From: Nocardioides sp. URHA0032
GTDB taxonomy: Bacteria; Actinomycetota; Actinomycetes; Propionibacteriales; Nocardioidaceae
NCBI RefSeq assembly: GCF_000620645.1
Contig: NZ_KK211159.1
Coordinates: forward strand, 393,467 to 457,466
DNA: 64,000 bases
Reading direction: 5' to 3'
Under the pieces are notes generated by a model. The model was not told where the DNA came from. It saw only the letters and a program-made list of their open reading frames with translations, and searched no databases. The position numbers and the translations under genes were made by a program. Of the stretch, positions 8,429-17,523 are shown one piece after another. The first letter of the stretch is position 1. The number at the start of each line of letters is the position of its first letter.

Positions 8429-9475
8429 GTGCGCATCCCCGTGGTCTGGTCGCCGGCGACCAGGAAGCACGTGCCGGAGCACGAGGTCTGGGTCGGCGTG
8501 CCGACGCCCGGCACCGAGCTCCCCGAGCGCGTCGACGTCATCCTCGCCGCCCTGCAGGCGCACCCGCTGCACCAGGCGACCCCGCACGACGACCGGCTCC
8601 TGACCGCCGTCCACGACGAGGCGCTGCTGGAGTTCCTCGCGACCGCCGCCGACGACTGGGCCCGCGGTCCGTACGACGAGCTGGTCGGCCAGGACCGCGT
8701 CGTGCCGTACTTCTTCCCGACCGACGCGCTGCTCGCCGGCATGCCCCCGACACCGCCGGCGGCGCTGCACGGCAGGGCCGGCGTGTACTGCTACGACACG
8801 ATGACGCTGGTCGGACCCGGCACCTGGGAGGCCGCCCGCGCGGCCGTCGACGTGGCGCTCACCGCGGTCGACCTCGTGACCGCGGGGGAGCGGGCGGCGT
8901 ACGCGCTCTGCCGTCCGCCCGGCCACCACGTCACGCCGCGCGGGTACGGCGGCTCGTGCTACCTCAACAACGCGGCGGTCGCCGCCGAGGCGCTACGCGC
9001 CGCCGGCCACGAGCGGGTCGCAGTCGTCGACCTCGACGCGCACCACGGCAACGGCACGCAGGCGGTGTTCTGGGAGCGTCCCGACGTCCGGTACGGCTCG
9101 CTGCACGTCGACCCCGCCGCGGGCTGGTTCCCGCACGTGTTCGGCCACGCGACCGAGACCGGCGCGGGCGCGGGAGCGGGTACGACGCGCAACCTCCCGC
9201 TGCCCGAGGGCACCGGTGACGACCGCTGGGTCGGGTCCGTCGGCGAGCTCGCGGACTGGGCGTCCGACTGCGACGCGCTGGTCGTCTCGCTCGGGGTCGA
9301 CGCCGCCGGTGACGACCCCGAGAGCCCGCTCCAGGTCACCGCGGACGGCTTCCGCGCCGCCGGGCGGCTGCTCGGGGCGCTCGGCGTGCCCAGCGTGCTG
9401 GTCCAGGAGGGCGGCTACGACCTCATGAGCATGGGCGGGCTGGTCGCGGCGTACCTCGACGGCCACGCCGGCTGA
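8429..9475 (+). CDS. Histone deacetylase family (class II/acetylpolyamine amidohydrolase-like) zinc hydrolase
   Basis: A 348-residue protein starting at GTG 8429. The arginase-deacetylase fold motifs are complete: RPPGHH with His166-His167, GGSCYLNNAAVAA, then VVDLDAHHGNGTQ giving zinc ligands Asp203 and His205, Asp291 in LGVDAAGDDP as third ligand, and the transition-state Tyr330 in QEGGYD. Bacterial members remove acetyl or other acyl groups from polyamines, small amides or occasionally proteins. It is divergent from the DmpA-CocE operon with only 48 bases between starts, so the two units probably share a control region. The usual His of GFDxH is replaced by Ala (VDAAG), which may alter substrate contact; the metal-binding Asp is kept. 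Confidence 0.88.
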   Translation: MRIPVVWSPATRKHVPEHEVWVGVPTPGTELPERVDVILAALQAHPLHQATPHDDRLLTAVHDEALLEFLATAADDWARGPYDELVGQDRVVPYFFPTDALLAGMPPTPPAALHGRAGVYCYDTMTLVGPGTWEAARAAVDVALTAVDLVTAGERAAYALCRPPGHHVTPRGYGGSCYLNNAAVAAEALRAAGHERVAVVDLDAHHGNGTQAVFWERPDVRYGSLHVDPAAGWFPHVFGHATETGAGAGAGTTRNLPLPEGTGDDRWVGSVGELADWASDCDALVVSLGVDAAGDDPESPLQVTADGFRAAGRLLGALGVPSVLVQEGGYDLMSMGGLVAAYLDGHAG

Positions 9476-9553
9476 TCGCCACGCACCCGGACCCGACCTG
9501 GGACGGTGTCCGGTACGTACTGGGTAGGGTGCGTGCACGGGGGAAAGGGTTCG

Positions 9554-12500
9554 ATGAGATTCAGGTACCGGCCGTTCCAGGCCGCCGTGATCGGGTTGCT
9601 CGCTGCCCTGATCACGGCCTGCGCCGCGTTCGCCCCGCTGTACGACCGCGCGATGCGCCAGGCGCTCTCCGACATCGTCATCGACCAGACCCCGCCGGCG
9701 CTGAGCGGTCTCCAGGCGTCCGCCGCCTACACCCAGCAGGGCGGCTTCGGCTTCCACGAGCAGGCTCCGCCGCCGCCCCCGGACGTGGTGCTCTCGAAGA
9801 TCCCGCCCGATCTGCGTGCCCACTACCGCGACCCGATCGCCGGCTACACCGCCGCGGTCACGAAGAACCCGGCCGGGCCCGCCGACCCGGGCTCGAACCT
9901 GGTCTGGCGCGACGGCGAGTGCGAGCACCTCGAGCTCGTCGACGGCGTGTGTCCCTCCCGACCCGGCGAGATCGTCGTCAGCGAGGCCGACGTCGACAAC
10001 TTCGGGTTCACGACAGGCACCACGTTCACGGTCGCCGGCATCCCCAGGAACGCCGAGGGCGGCGGGCACGCAACGCCGACGAACGTCCACCTGACCGTCA
10101 CCGGTGTCTACCGCCAGGTGCCGAGCGACTACTGGTTCGGACTGCTGCTCACCGGTCGCTCGGGTACGACGGACCCGCTGCCGCCGAACCACCTCCAGGC
10201 CGACGTCTGGCTCACGTCCCGGAAGACGTTCGAGTCCCGCAGGCTCCCGACGTTCCCGCAGGAGACGTCGACCGTCGCCCTCCCGCTGGACCGGGAAGCC
10301 GTCGGCGTCGACGACCTGCTCACCATCGGGACCGCGATCGACGAGCTCGAGAAGCACCCGAGCGCGATCTCGGGCGCCACGGTCACGTACCTGTCGGGCA
10401 TGTCCGACCTGGCCCAGAACGTGCGCGACCAGACCGACCAGTCCCGGGTCACCGTCCCCCTGCTCATGGCCCAGCTCGGCCTGCTCGCGGTCGTCGTCCT
10501 CTGGCTGGTGCTGCTCGCCGTCACGGAGCAACGACGTCCGGAGGTGGCACTGGCCCGCCTGCGCGGCCGCGGACGTCGCGGTGCCCGCAGGCTCCTGGCC
10601 GGCGAGCTGCTGCCGGTGGCGCTGGCCGGAGTGGTCCCCGGCGTGCTGCTCGCCCTGCTCGGCACCTGGTTCGCCCGTACGGCCGTGCTGCCCGGCGATG
10701 CGCCGTTCGAGCTCCGCACACCCCTGCTGTACGCCGTCCTGATCGCGGTCGGCGTGCTCACGCTGGTCACGGTCCTCGCGGTCGTGCGGGTCTCCCGCGA
10801 GCCGGTCGTCACGCTGCTGCGCCGGGTCCCTCCCCGGCGTACCGGCTGGAGCCTGGGCGTCGCCGACGCGCTGGTGATCGCCGGCTGCGGCGGCGTGGTC
10901 GTCGTCTTCGCGACCGGGGGCCTCGACGGCCCGATCGCCCTCGCGGCGCCCGGCCTGCTGGCCATCGTGGTCGGGCTGGTGCTCGCGCACCTGACCACCC
11001 CGACCGCCGCACTCGTCGGCGGTCGCCTGCTCCGGGGCGGCCGGGTGCGGGCGGGCGTGAGCGTGGTCGACGCGGCCCGCAGTCCCGCGACCCGCCGGAT
11101 CGTCGCGATCGTGACCCTGGCGACCGCCCTGTCGGTCTTCTCCGCCGACGCGCTGCTGGTCGGCGACCGCAACCGCGCGTCCGCGGCCGAGCAGCAGGCC
11201 GGCGCTCCGGTCGTCGCCGAGGTGACCGGCGTCGACGTGCTCGCGGTCCGCGCAGCGCTCGCCGACGTCGACCCCGACGGCACGCTCGCCACCCCGGTCG
11301 TCCGCACCGTCCCCGCGAACAACACCGCACGGGTGACCGTGGCGGTGATCCCGGACCAGTTCCGGCGGATCGCGCTGTTCCCCGGTGGGGGCCCGTCGGA
11401 CGAGGTGTGGAAGCGGTTGCGCGCGCCCGACACCGCGCCGATCGCACTCACCGGCGAGCACGTGGACCTGACCCTGACCGACAGCTCCCTGCGGTCCCAG
11501 CGGGTCGGCGGCGACCCGCAGCCGATCACCTTCGGCGTCGACCTGGAGGTCGTCGACACCGGCGAGACGCTGCACGTCGCGCTCGGCGACATCCCGAAGC
11601 CCGCGAAGACCGTGCACCTGAGCAGCGACGTCAGCTGCAGCGCCGGATGCAACCTGACCGGCATCTGGCTCGGCACCCTGCCCGGCGCCACGATGAGTGG
11701 CCACGCAACGGTCGGCGCCCTGACCACCGGCGACGACTCGATCCCCCTCGGGCCATCGGGTCAGTGGAACGGCTTCCAGGACGCCAGCGAGGGCAGCATC
11801 CAGGCGGACGAGGGCAGCAGCCCCGACGACTTCGTCCTGCGGGTGGACGGCCGGGGTGCGTCCCAGCTGAGCATGTCGCAGGCATGGGTACCCGGCCAGC
11901 TGCCGGCGCTGGTCGCGGGCTCGTTGCCCCCGGGCAGCGCCGAGAACCGGTTCACCCTCAGCGGGCTCGACGGCGAGGACCAGCCCGCAGCACGCGCGGG
12001 CACCATCGAGCGGGTGCCCGCGGCGGCGCCGCAGACCTCGGTCGTCAACCTCGACCTGGCCGAGCGCGGCACCGAGCTGGCGCCGACCGACCGGGTCTCG
12101 GTCTGGCTGGCGAACGAGGACCCGGCCCTCCTCGCCGAGGTCCGCGACGCGCTCGCCGACCACCACGTCCGGATGGCCGCGATCCGCAAGCTCTCCGACG
12201 TCCGCGAGTCGTACGACGAGTCCGCTGCCGCCTGGAGCCTCCAGCTGGCGGCCTTGATCGGCGCCGCCGCGCTGCTGATCGCGCTGCTCGTGCTCGTCGT
12301 GAGCGCGGTGAGCAGCTGGCGGTTCCGCACCCGCGACCTCGCGGCGCTGCGGATGGCCGGCGTCCCCCGCCGCTCGATCGACCGGATGTCGGTGGTCGCC
12401 CAGCTGCCCGCGGTCGTGATCGGCGTGGTCGCCGGCACCGCCGTGGGGCTGTACGGCGCCCAGCTCGCGCTGCCGATCGTGCCGCTGTTCGCCGAGGACC

Positions 12501-12655
12501 CGCTGGTCTCGACGCTGGACCTCGACGTCGCGTGGGGCGCGGTGCTGGTCGCGGCGCTCGCCGCGCTGGTCGTGCTCGGCCTGGGTGCCGTGCTGATCGG
12601 CCGCGCGATGGCGCGGCGCTCGGAGCTCCGAATCCTGAGGGAGGGCGCTCTGTGA
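9554..12655 (+). CDS. FtsX-type ABC transporter permease
   Basis: A 1033-residue permease starting at ATG 9554, where an AGGG-like site lies upstream. The N-terminus (FQAAVIGLLAALITACAAFA) is the first membrane helix, followed by a ~270-residue extracytoplasmic domain, a cluster of helices from ~305 to 530, a second large outer domain, and a C-terminal helix group (AALIGAAALLIALLVLVVSA onward) with the FtsX-type RTRDLAALRMAGVPRRS coupling segment. A LARLRGRGRRG motif is the matching segment of the first half. This long duplicated layout is typical of MacB/LolCE-like type VII ABC systems that work by mechanotransmission rather than transport through a pore. The stop overlaps the next gene by 4 bases. 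Confidence 0.88.
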   Translation: MRFRYRPFQAAVIGLLAALITACAAFAPLYDRAMRQALSDIVIDQTPPALSGLQASAAYTQQGGFGFHEQAPPPPPDVVLSKIPPDLRAHYRDPIAGYTAAVTKNPAGPADPGSNLVWRDGECEHLELVDGVCPSRPGEIVVSEADVDNFGFTTGTTFTVAGIPRNAEGGGHATPTNVHLTVTGVYRQVPSDYWFGLLLTGRSGTTDPLPPNHLQADVWLTSRKTFESRRLPTFPQETSTVALPLDREAVGVDDLLTIGTAIDELEKHPSAISGATVTYLSGMSDLAQNVRDQTDQSRVTVPLLMAQLGLLAVVVLWLVLLAVTEQRRPEVALARLRGRGRRGARRLLAGELLPVALAGVVPGVLLALLGTWFARTAVLPGDAPFELRTPLLYAVLIAVGVLTLVTVLAVVRVSREPVVTLLRRVPPRRTGWSLGVADALVIAGCGGVVVVFATGGLDGPIALAAPGLLAIVVGLVLAHLTTPTAALVGGRLLRGGRVRAGVSVVDAARSPATRRIVAIVTLATALSVFSADALLVGDRNRASAAEQQAGAPVVAEVTGVDVLAVRAALADVDPDGTLATPVVRTVPANNTARVTVAVIPDQFRRIALFPGGGPSDEVWKRLRAPDTAPIALTGEHVDLTLTDSSLRSQRVGGDPQPITFGVDLEVVDTGETLHVALGDIPKPAKTVHLSSDVSCSAGCNLTGIWLGTLPGATMSGHATVGALTTGDDSIPLGPSGQWNGFQDASEGSIQADEGSSPDDFVLRVDGRGASQLSMSQAWVPGQLPALVAGSLPPGSAENRFTLSGLDGEDQPAARAGTIERVPAAAPQTSVVNLDLAERGTELAPTDRVSVWLANEDPALLAEVRDALADHHVRMAAIRKLSDVRESYDESAAAWSLQLAALIGAAALLIALLVLVVSAVSSWRFRTRDLAALRMAGVPRRSIDRMSVVAQLPAVVIGVVAGTAVGLYGAQLALPIVPLFAEDPLVSTLDLDVAWGAVLVAALAALVVLGLGAVLIGRAMARRSELRILREGAL

Positions 12656-13518
12656 CTGTGACGTCTGCCGTAACCACCACGGGCATGCGAGTGAGTACTT
12701 CCAGACTTGTTCACATCTACCGGTCCGAGGGGCACGAGGTGGCGGCGCTGTCGGGTGTCGACCTGGACGTGCCGGCGGGCGGCATGGTCGGCCTGCTCGG
12801 ACCGTCGGGTGCCGGCAAGTCGACGCTGCTGAACCTCCTCGCCGGGGTGTTCCGGCCCAGCGCCGGCAAGATCTTCGTCGGGGGCCTGGAGCTGTCGGCG
12901 GCGTCGGACCGGCAGCTGGACGGGATGCGCGCCCAGGACGTGTCGTTGATGCTCCAGGGCGCGCACCGCAACCTGCTGCCGTACTACACGCCGTACGAGA
13001 ACGTCCGGTTCGCCCAGGGCGCGGCCCGCCGGGCCGGCAAGGACGTCCCGGATCCGGACGAGGTCCTGGACCAGGTCGGGCTGGCCGACGACGCCCACGA
13101 GCCGCTCGCCTCGCTGACGCCGGGACACCTCCAGCTGGCGGCGCTCGCCGTCGCCATGGCCCCGCGGCCCGGGCTGCTGCTCGCCGACGAGCCGACCAGC
13201 CAGCTCGACCATCCCGCCCGGGACCGGGTGCTGGAGCGGATGTCGGTCGTGAACCGCGAGCTCGGCACCACGGTCGTGCTCGTCACGCACGACCCCGACG
13301 TGGCGGCGTACCTCCCGCGCACGATCACGATCCGCGACGGCCGGGTCGGCGGCGAGGGGCGCAGCGGCGAGGAGTACGCCGTGATCACGCCGGACGGCTT
13401 CCTGCCGTTGCCGCTGCACATCCGCGAGGAGCTCGCCCCGGGCACGCTGGTCCGGTTCCACCGCAACGAGGACGGCGACTTCGTCCTGCTCACCGAGGAG
13501 GGCCACCACCATGGATGA
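12652..13518 (+). CDS. ABC transporter ATP-binding protein with divergent signature motif
   Basis: A 288-residue ATPase. The GTG at 12652 overlaps the permease stop (GTGA) and has a good AGGGAGGG site upstream; ATG 12685 is an alternative. Walker A is GPSGAGKST at about residues 50-58 and Walker B LLLADEPTSQLD from about 175, followed by VTHD. The signature that normally reads LSGGQ is LTPGHLQ (about 155-161), so the Ser and second Gly are lost. Residues after ~235 form an extra C-terminal domain (PLPLHIREELAPGTLVRFHRN). In paired ATPases such asymmetry often marks one catalytic and one degenerate site. It works with the 1033-residue permease and the next ATPase, whose start overlaps this stop by 8 bases. 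Confidence 0.88.
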   Translation: MTVTSAVTTTGMRVSTSRLVHIYRSEGHEVAALSGVDLDVPAGGMVGLLGPSGAGKSTLLNLLAGVFRPSAGKIFVGGLELSAASDRQLDGMRAQDVSLMLQGAHRNLLPYYTPYENVRFAQGAARRAGKDVPDPDEVLDQVGLADDAHEPLASLTPGHLQLAALAVAMAPRPGLLLADEPTSQLDHPARDRVLERMSVVNRELGTTVVLVTHDPDVAAYLPRTITIRDGRVGGEGRSGEEYAVITPDGFLPLPLHIREELAPGTLVRFHRNEDGDFVLLTEEGHHHG

Positions 13519-14167
13519 GCTGCGCGCCGAGGCCGTCCGGGTGGAGTACGCCGACCTGGTGGCGGTCCGGGACGTCGACCTGGTCGTGCACCCGGGCCAG
13601 CTGATCTCGGTCACCGGGCCCTCCGGCGCAGGCAAGTCGTCGCTGCTGTGGGCCCTCGCGGGCGCGCTGCGGCCGGCCGCGGGGCGGGTGCTGCTCGCCG
13701 ACGAGCCGCTGGGGAACCGCGAGCAGGCGGCCGCGCGCGGGGTCGCGCTGGTGCCGCAGGGCAACGGGCTGGCCTCCTCGCTGACCGCGGCGGAGAACGT
13801 GCTGGTGCCGCTGCTGTCGGGCGGGGTCGCGGCCGACGAGGCGTACCGGCGTACCGGCGAGGCGCTGACGCTGGTCGGCCTCGAGGAGTCCGGCAACCAC
13901 CTGATCGAGGAGCTCTCGGGCGGCCAGCAGCAGCGGGTGGCGCTGGCGCGGGCGTTCGCGGCGCAGGCCACCGTCCTGCTCGCCGACGAGCCGACGAGCG
14001 ACCTGGACGCCGCGAACCGGGAGCGCGCCGTGGCCGCGCTGCGCGCCGAGGCGGACCGCGGCGCGATCGTGGTGATGGCCACGCACGACCCCGAGGCGGC
14101 CGAGCAGACCGACGCGGAGCTGCACCTCGACGAGGGCGTCGCGACCTGGGTGCGGACGCCGGTCTAG
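13511..14167 (+). CDS. ABC transporter ATP-binding protein
   Basis: A 218-residue ATPase of the LolD/MacB class. Walker A is GPSGAGKSS (about 36-44), the signature is canonical (ELSGGQQQRVALARAFA, from ~134) and Walker B is VLLADEPTSDLD (from ~155) with a downstream ATHD switch. It overlaps the preceding ATPase gene by 8 bases and is the third gene of the permease-ATPase-ATPase operon. The two ATPases probably form a heterodimer under the single permease. The gene ends at a TAG; the small membrane protein downstream is convergent with it. Confidence 0.9.
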   Translation: MDELRAEAVRVEYADLVAVRDVDLVVHPGQLISVTGPSGAGKSSLLWALAGALRPAAGRVLLADEPLGNREQAAARGVALVPQGNGLASSLTAAENVLVPLLSGGVAADEAYRRTGEALTLVGLEESGNHLIEELSGGQQQRVALARAFAAQATVLLADEPTSDLDAANRERAVAALRAEADRGAIVVMATHDPEAAEQTDAELHLDEGVATWVRTPV

Positions 14168-14174
14168 CCCGGAG

Positions 14175-14537
14175 TCAGCCCCGGAGCGGCATCTCCTGGC
14201 CGTCGCACGTCATCACGGGAGCGTCGGCGCCGGTCAGGATGACCACGCACTCGGTGTTCTTGCCGTCGACCTTCCACTGCGTCGCGCTGCCGAGCGGGGC
14301 GCCCCAGGCCTGCACCTTCACGTCGTACTTGGCGAGCACCGCCTGGCGCTTCTCCACCTCCCACTGGCTGCTCACCCGGCCCATCAGCACCAGCGCGGCG
14401 ACGAACGCCACGCCGGAGAGGACCAGGAGCAGCACCCCGAGCCGCGGCCTGGAGATCACGAACGCCCCGACCGTGAGGCCGAGCAGGAGGAAGCCGCCGA
14501 CGGTCGCGGCGAGCAGGAGGGTCTCGGAGTGGCTCAT
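14175..14537 (-). CDS. Small two-helix membrane protein, unknown function
   Basis: A 120-residue protein starting at ATG 14537. Two hydrophobic helices (about residues 7-28 and 33-52) form a hairpin near the N-terminus, followed by a ~65-residue polar domain with two cysteines (Cys97 and Cys111) that could be disulfide-bonded outside the cell. No family is recognised. It is divergent from the MMPL transporter gene with about 100 bases between the starts, and ends 7 bases from the convergent ABC gene. Confidence 0.65.
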   Translation of the reverse strand: MSHSETLLLAATVGGFLLLGLTVGAFVISRPRLGVLLLVLSGVAFVAALVLMGRVSSQWEVEKRQAVLAKYDVKVQAWGAPLGSATQWKVDGKNTECVVILTGADAPVMTCDGQEMPLRG

Positions 14538-14638
14538 CAGCGCTGAATCTACTTCAAGCCGGTTCCCAGTCGGCCCCAAGTCCCCCCGCGCAGAGTGCTC
14601 CCACCGATCACCATCACCTCTGAGCAGGGAGCAGCACC

Positions 14639-16777
14639 GTGAACCGCATCCTCTACCGCCTCGGTCGCAGCACCGCGGCGCACCCGTGGCGGACGATCTC
14701 CGCCTGGATCGCCGCCGTGGTCGTCGCGTTCGTCGCTGCGGGGGCCTTCGGGGGCGCCTTCCACGACGACTACAACGTCGAGGGCGCCCGCGCCCAGACC
14801 GGCGTCGAGCAGCTCCGCGCGCACGTCCCCGACGGGGGCGGTGCCACCGCACAGGTCGTCGTGCACGACCGGTCGGGCGGCAGTCTCGACGCGGGCGACC
14901 TGGACGCGCTCGTCCAGCGCCTCGGCGGCGTCGACCACGTCTCCTACGTGTCGACCCCGCGGATGTCCGAGGACGGCGACACCGCCCTCGTCACGCTGAC
15001 GTACGACGTCCCGACGACGGACGCCGACCTGGTCGGCGCGAACGGCTACGACCCGCTCGAGGACGCGATCGCGCCGTTGCGCGACACCGGCGTCCAGGCC
15101 GAGCTCGGCGGTGAGCTGCCGAGCCAGAGCGAGTCCACCATGAAGGGCACCGGCGAGCTCGTCGGCGTGATCGCGGCGCTGGTGATCCTCGTCGTCGCGT
15201 TCGGGTCGGTCGTGGCCGCCGGCCTTCCGCTCGCGGTGGCTCTGCTCGGCCTCGGCGTGGGCTCGTCCGGCGTCGCCCTGCTCGCGGCCACCACGGACGT
15301 CAGCACCGCCGCCCCGACGGTCGCCACGATGGTCGGCCTGGGCGTCGGCATCGACTACGCCCTGCTGCTGGTGACCCGGCACGTCGAGTTCCTCGGCGAG
15401 GGCCTGCACAAGCACGAGGCCGCCGGCCGCGCGATGGCCACCGCCGGCCGCTCGGTCGTCTTCGCCTCGGTCACCGTGCTGATCTCCCTGATGGGCCTCA
15501 AGCTCGGTGGCCTCCCGGTCTACGCGACGTTCGGCTACGCCACCGCGATCACCGTCGTCTCCGTGCTGGCCGCCGCCGTGACCCTCGTGCCGGCGCTCTG
15601 CGGGCTGGCCGGCCACCGGCTGCTCCCGCGGCGTACCCGCAAGGGGCGGACCCGTGCCGAGAGGATGCCGCTCACCGCCCGCTGGGCGCGCCGTGTGGTC
15701 AGGCGTCCCGTGGTCGCCGCGCTCGCCGCGCTGATGCTGCTCCTCCTGCTCGCCGCCCCGGTCCTCGGGATGCGCACCTGGCCGCAGGACGGCAGCAGCG
15801 CCGGTCCCGACACCTCGACCCGCAAGGCCTACGACCTGATCGACGCCGAGTACGGCGCCGGCGCGAACGGGCCGTTCACGATCGTCGTCGACACGGCGCA
15901 GGCCGACCCGGCGGCCGTCGCCGCCACGGTGGCGGACGTGCCCGGCATCGTCGGCGTCACCCGGCCGGTCACCACGCCCGACGGCGCGATCAGCGTCTTC
16001 GATGCGGAGCCGGCGTTCGGCCCGGCCGACGAGCGCATCCCCGGCCTCGTCGCGGCGGTCCGCGCGGACCTGCCCGCGGGCGTCGAGGTCACCGGCGAGA
16101 CGCCGTTCTTCTCCGACATCGTCGACCTGCTCGGCGCGCGGCTGTGGCTGGTCGTGAGCTTCGTGGTGGGCGTCTCGGTGCTGCTGCTCGCGATGATGTT
16201 CCGATCGGTCGTCGTCCCGGTGAAGGCCGCCGTGATGAACCTGCTGTCGATCGCGGCGTCGTACGGCGTCCTGGTGATGATCTTCCAGTGGGGCTGGGGC
16301 GGCAGCGCGCTCGGCGTCGACCACGCCGTCCCGGTGTCGAGCTGGATCCCGATCCTCAACTTCGCCATCCTGTTCGGCCTGTCGATGGACTACGAGGTGT
16401 TCCTGCTCTCGCGGATCCGCGAGGACTGGCTGCGCACCGGCGACGCCCGGGGCAGCGTGGAGCGCGGCCTGGGCGCGACCGGCCGGGTCATCACCTCGGC
16501 CGCCGCGATCATGGTGGTCGTGTTCCTCGGGTTCTCGACCGAAGCGGACACGGTGGTCAAGCAGCTCGGCTTCGGCATGGCCGTCGCGATCGTGCTCGAC
16601 GCGACCGTCGTGCGGATGGTCCTGGTCCCCGCGACCATGACGCTGCTCGGGAAGTGGAACTGGTGGCTGCCGGCCCGGCTGGACCGCCTGCTCCCGACCG
16701 TGCCGGCCGAGACGGAGGAGTCCGAGGAGCTGTGGTCCGAGCTCGACGCCCGCGAGTCCGAGGTGGTCGTCCGATGA
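14639..16777 (+). CDS. MMPL/RND family transporter
   Basis: A 712-residue membrane protein starting at GTG 14639 with an AGCAGGGAGC site upstream. It has the duplicated RND layout: helix 1 (about 19-40), a periplasmic-side loop, five helices (about 173-315), a second half with helix ~352-372 and a final five-helix block. The charged motifs within helices are GIDYALLLVTRH (about 237-248) and SMDYEVFLLSRI in the second half, which carry the proton-relay residues. In actinobacteria MMPL proteins export lipids, siderophores or drugs using the proton gradient. The size matches the short (MmpL11-like) group. It is translationally coupled to the hemerythrin gene by an ATGA overlap. Confidence 0.88.
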   Translation: MNRILYRLGRSTAAHPWRTISAWIAAVVVAFVAAGAFGGAFHDDYNVEGARAQTGVEQLRAHVPDGGGATAQVVVHDRSGGSLDAGDLDALVQRLGGVDHVSYVSTPRMSEDGDTALVTLTYDVPTTDADLVGANGYDPLEDAIAPLRDTGVQAELGGELPSQSESTMKGTGELVGVIAALVILVVAFGSVVAAGLPLAVALLGLGVGSSGVALLAATTDVSTAAPTVATMVGLGVGIDYALLLVTRHVEFLGEGLHKHEAAGRAMATAGRSVVFASVTVLISLMGLKLGGLPVYATFGYATAITVVSVLAAAVTLVPALCGLAGHRLLPRRTRKGRTRAERMPLTARWARRVVRRPVVAALAALMLLLLLAAPVLGMRTWPQDGSSAGPDTSTRKAYDLIDAEYGAGANGPFTIVVDTAQADPAAVAATVADVPGIVGVTRPVTTPDGAISVFDAEPAFGPADERIPGLVAAVRADLPAGVEVTGETPFFSDIVDLLGARLWLVVSFVVGVSVLLLAMMFRSVVVPVKAAVMNLLSIAASYGVLVMIFQWGWGGSALGVDHAVPVSSWIPILNFAILFGLSMDYEVFLLSRIREDWLRTGDARGSVERGLGATGRVITSAAAIMVVVFLGFSTEADTVVKQLGFGMAVAIVLDATVVRMVLVPATMTLLGKWNWWLPARLDRLLPTVPAETEESEELWSELDARESEVVVR

Positions 16778-17484
16778 CGACCCAGCCCACCACCTGGCCC
16801 CGGCAGCTCAGGCTGCCGGGCCAGGCGGCGGCCCCCGAGGGTCCGATCGACATGCAGACGATGTACCTGATGCACCACGCGTTCCGCCGCGACCTGGACG
16901 CGTTCGCCGGGGCCGTGCGGAGCACGCCGGCGGGCGACCGGCGTACCTGGAAGGCGCTCGCGGACCGGTGGGAGCTCTTCGCCGCCGTGCTGCACAAGCA
17001 CCACCTGGCGGAGGACGACCACATCTGGCCCGCGCTGGTCCAGCTCGGGACGCTCGAGGACATCGCGGTGCTCGAGGCCATGGAGTCCGAGCACGGCGAG
17101 ATCGACCCGCTCCTGGAGTCGTGTGCCGCGGGCTTCCGCCGGCTCGCGCGGCGCGCCGACGAGGACGCCCGCGCGGCGCTCGCCGTCCGGGTCTGCGCCG
17201 CGCGGGAGTCGCTGCGCCGGCACCTCGCCCACGAGGAGACCGAGGCGATCGCGATCATCCAGCGCCTCATCGACACCGCGCGCTGGGCCGAGATCGAGGC
17301 AGGGATCGGCAAGGGCGCCTCCCTGCGCGAGGCCGTCCGGACGGTGCCGTGGGTCGGGTACGGCGTCCCGCGGGAGGCCCTGGAGCGCGTCCTCCGCGAC
17401 GTGCCCACGCCGTTCCGGGTGATCTGGTCGCTCACCCGTCGGGGCTTCGCGCGCCGGGAGGCCCGGACGTTCCGGTTCGCCTGA
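16774..17484 (+). CDS. Hemerythrin HHE domain protein
   Basis: A 236-residue four-helix-bundle protein. The di-iron ligand pattern is visible: His34/His35 in YLMHHAF, HKHHLAEDDHIWP (His74-His77, Glu80), ESEHGEID (Glu105, His107) and RRHLAHEETEAI (His150, His153, Glu154). The C-terminal ~65 residues (from LREAVRTVPWVGYG) are an additional region outside the bundle. Such proteins bind O2 or NO, or act in iron and redox sensing. The start overlaps the MMPL stop by 4 bases, so both are made from one message; a link between export and redox or iron state is inference. Confidence 0.85.
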   Translation: MTTQPTTWPRQLRLPGQAAAPEGPIDMQTMYLMHHAFRRDLDAFAGAVRSTPAGDRRTWKALADRWELFAAVLHKHHLAEDDHIWPALVQLGTLEDIAVLEAMESEHGEIDPLLESCAAGFRRLARRADEDARAALAVRVCAARESLRRHLAHEETEAIAIIQRLIDTARWAEIEAGIGKGASLREAVRTVPWVGYGVPREALERVLRDVPTPFRVIWSLTRRGFARREARTFRFA

Positions 17485-17523
17485 GCGTGTGCTCGGGTGG
17501 TGCGCGCCCAGACCGACGCTCAG
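17481..17523. terminator. Possible bidirectional hairpin between convergent genes
   Basis: CTGAGCGT at 17481-17488 is perfectly complementary to ACGCTCAG at 17516-17523, enclosing the whole gap between the hemerythrin gene and the BTAD regulator and including both stop codons. The 27-base loop is long and there is no U-tract, so this is at best a weak candidate for a factor-independent terminator working on both strands. Confidence 0.25.

Noticed and set aside
8993..12166. A very long open frame antisense to the HDAC-like and permease genes
   Set aside because: High GC keeps stop codons rare on the opposite strand; the translation is Arg/Gly/Asp-rich with no domain, while the plus-strand genes have complete motifs.
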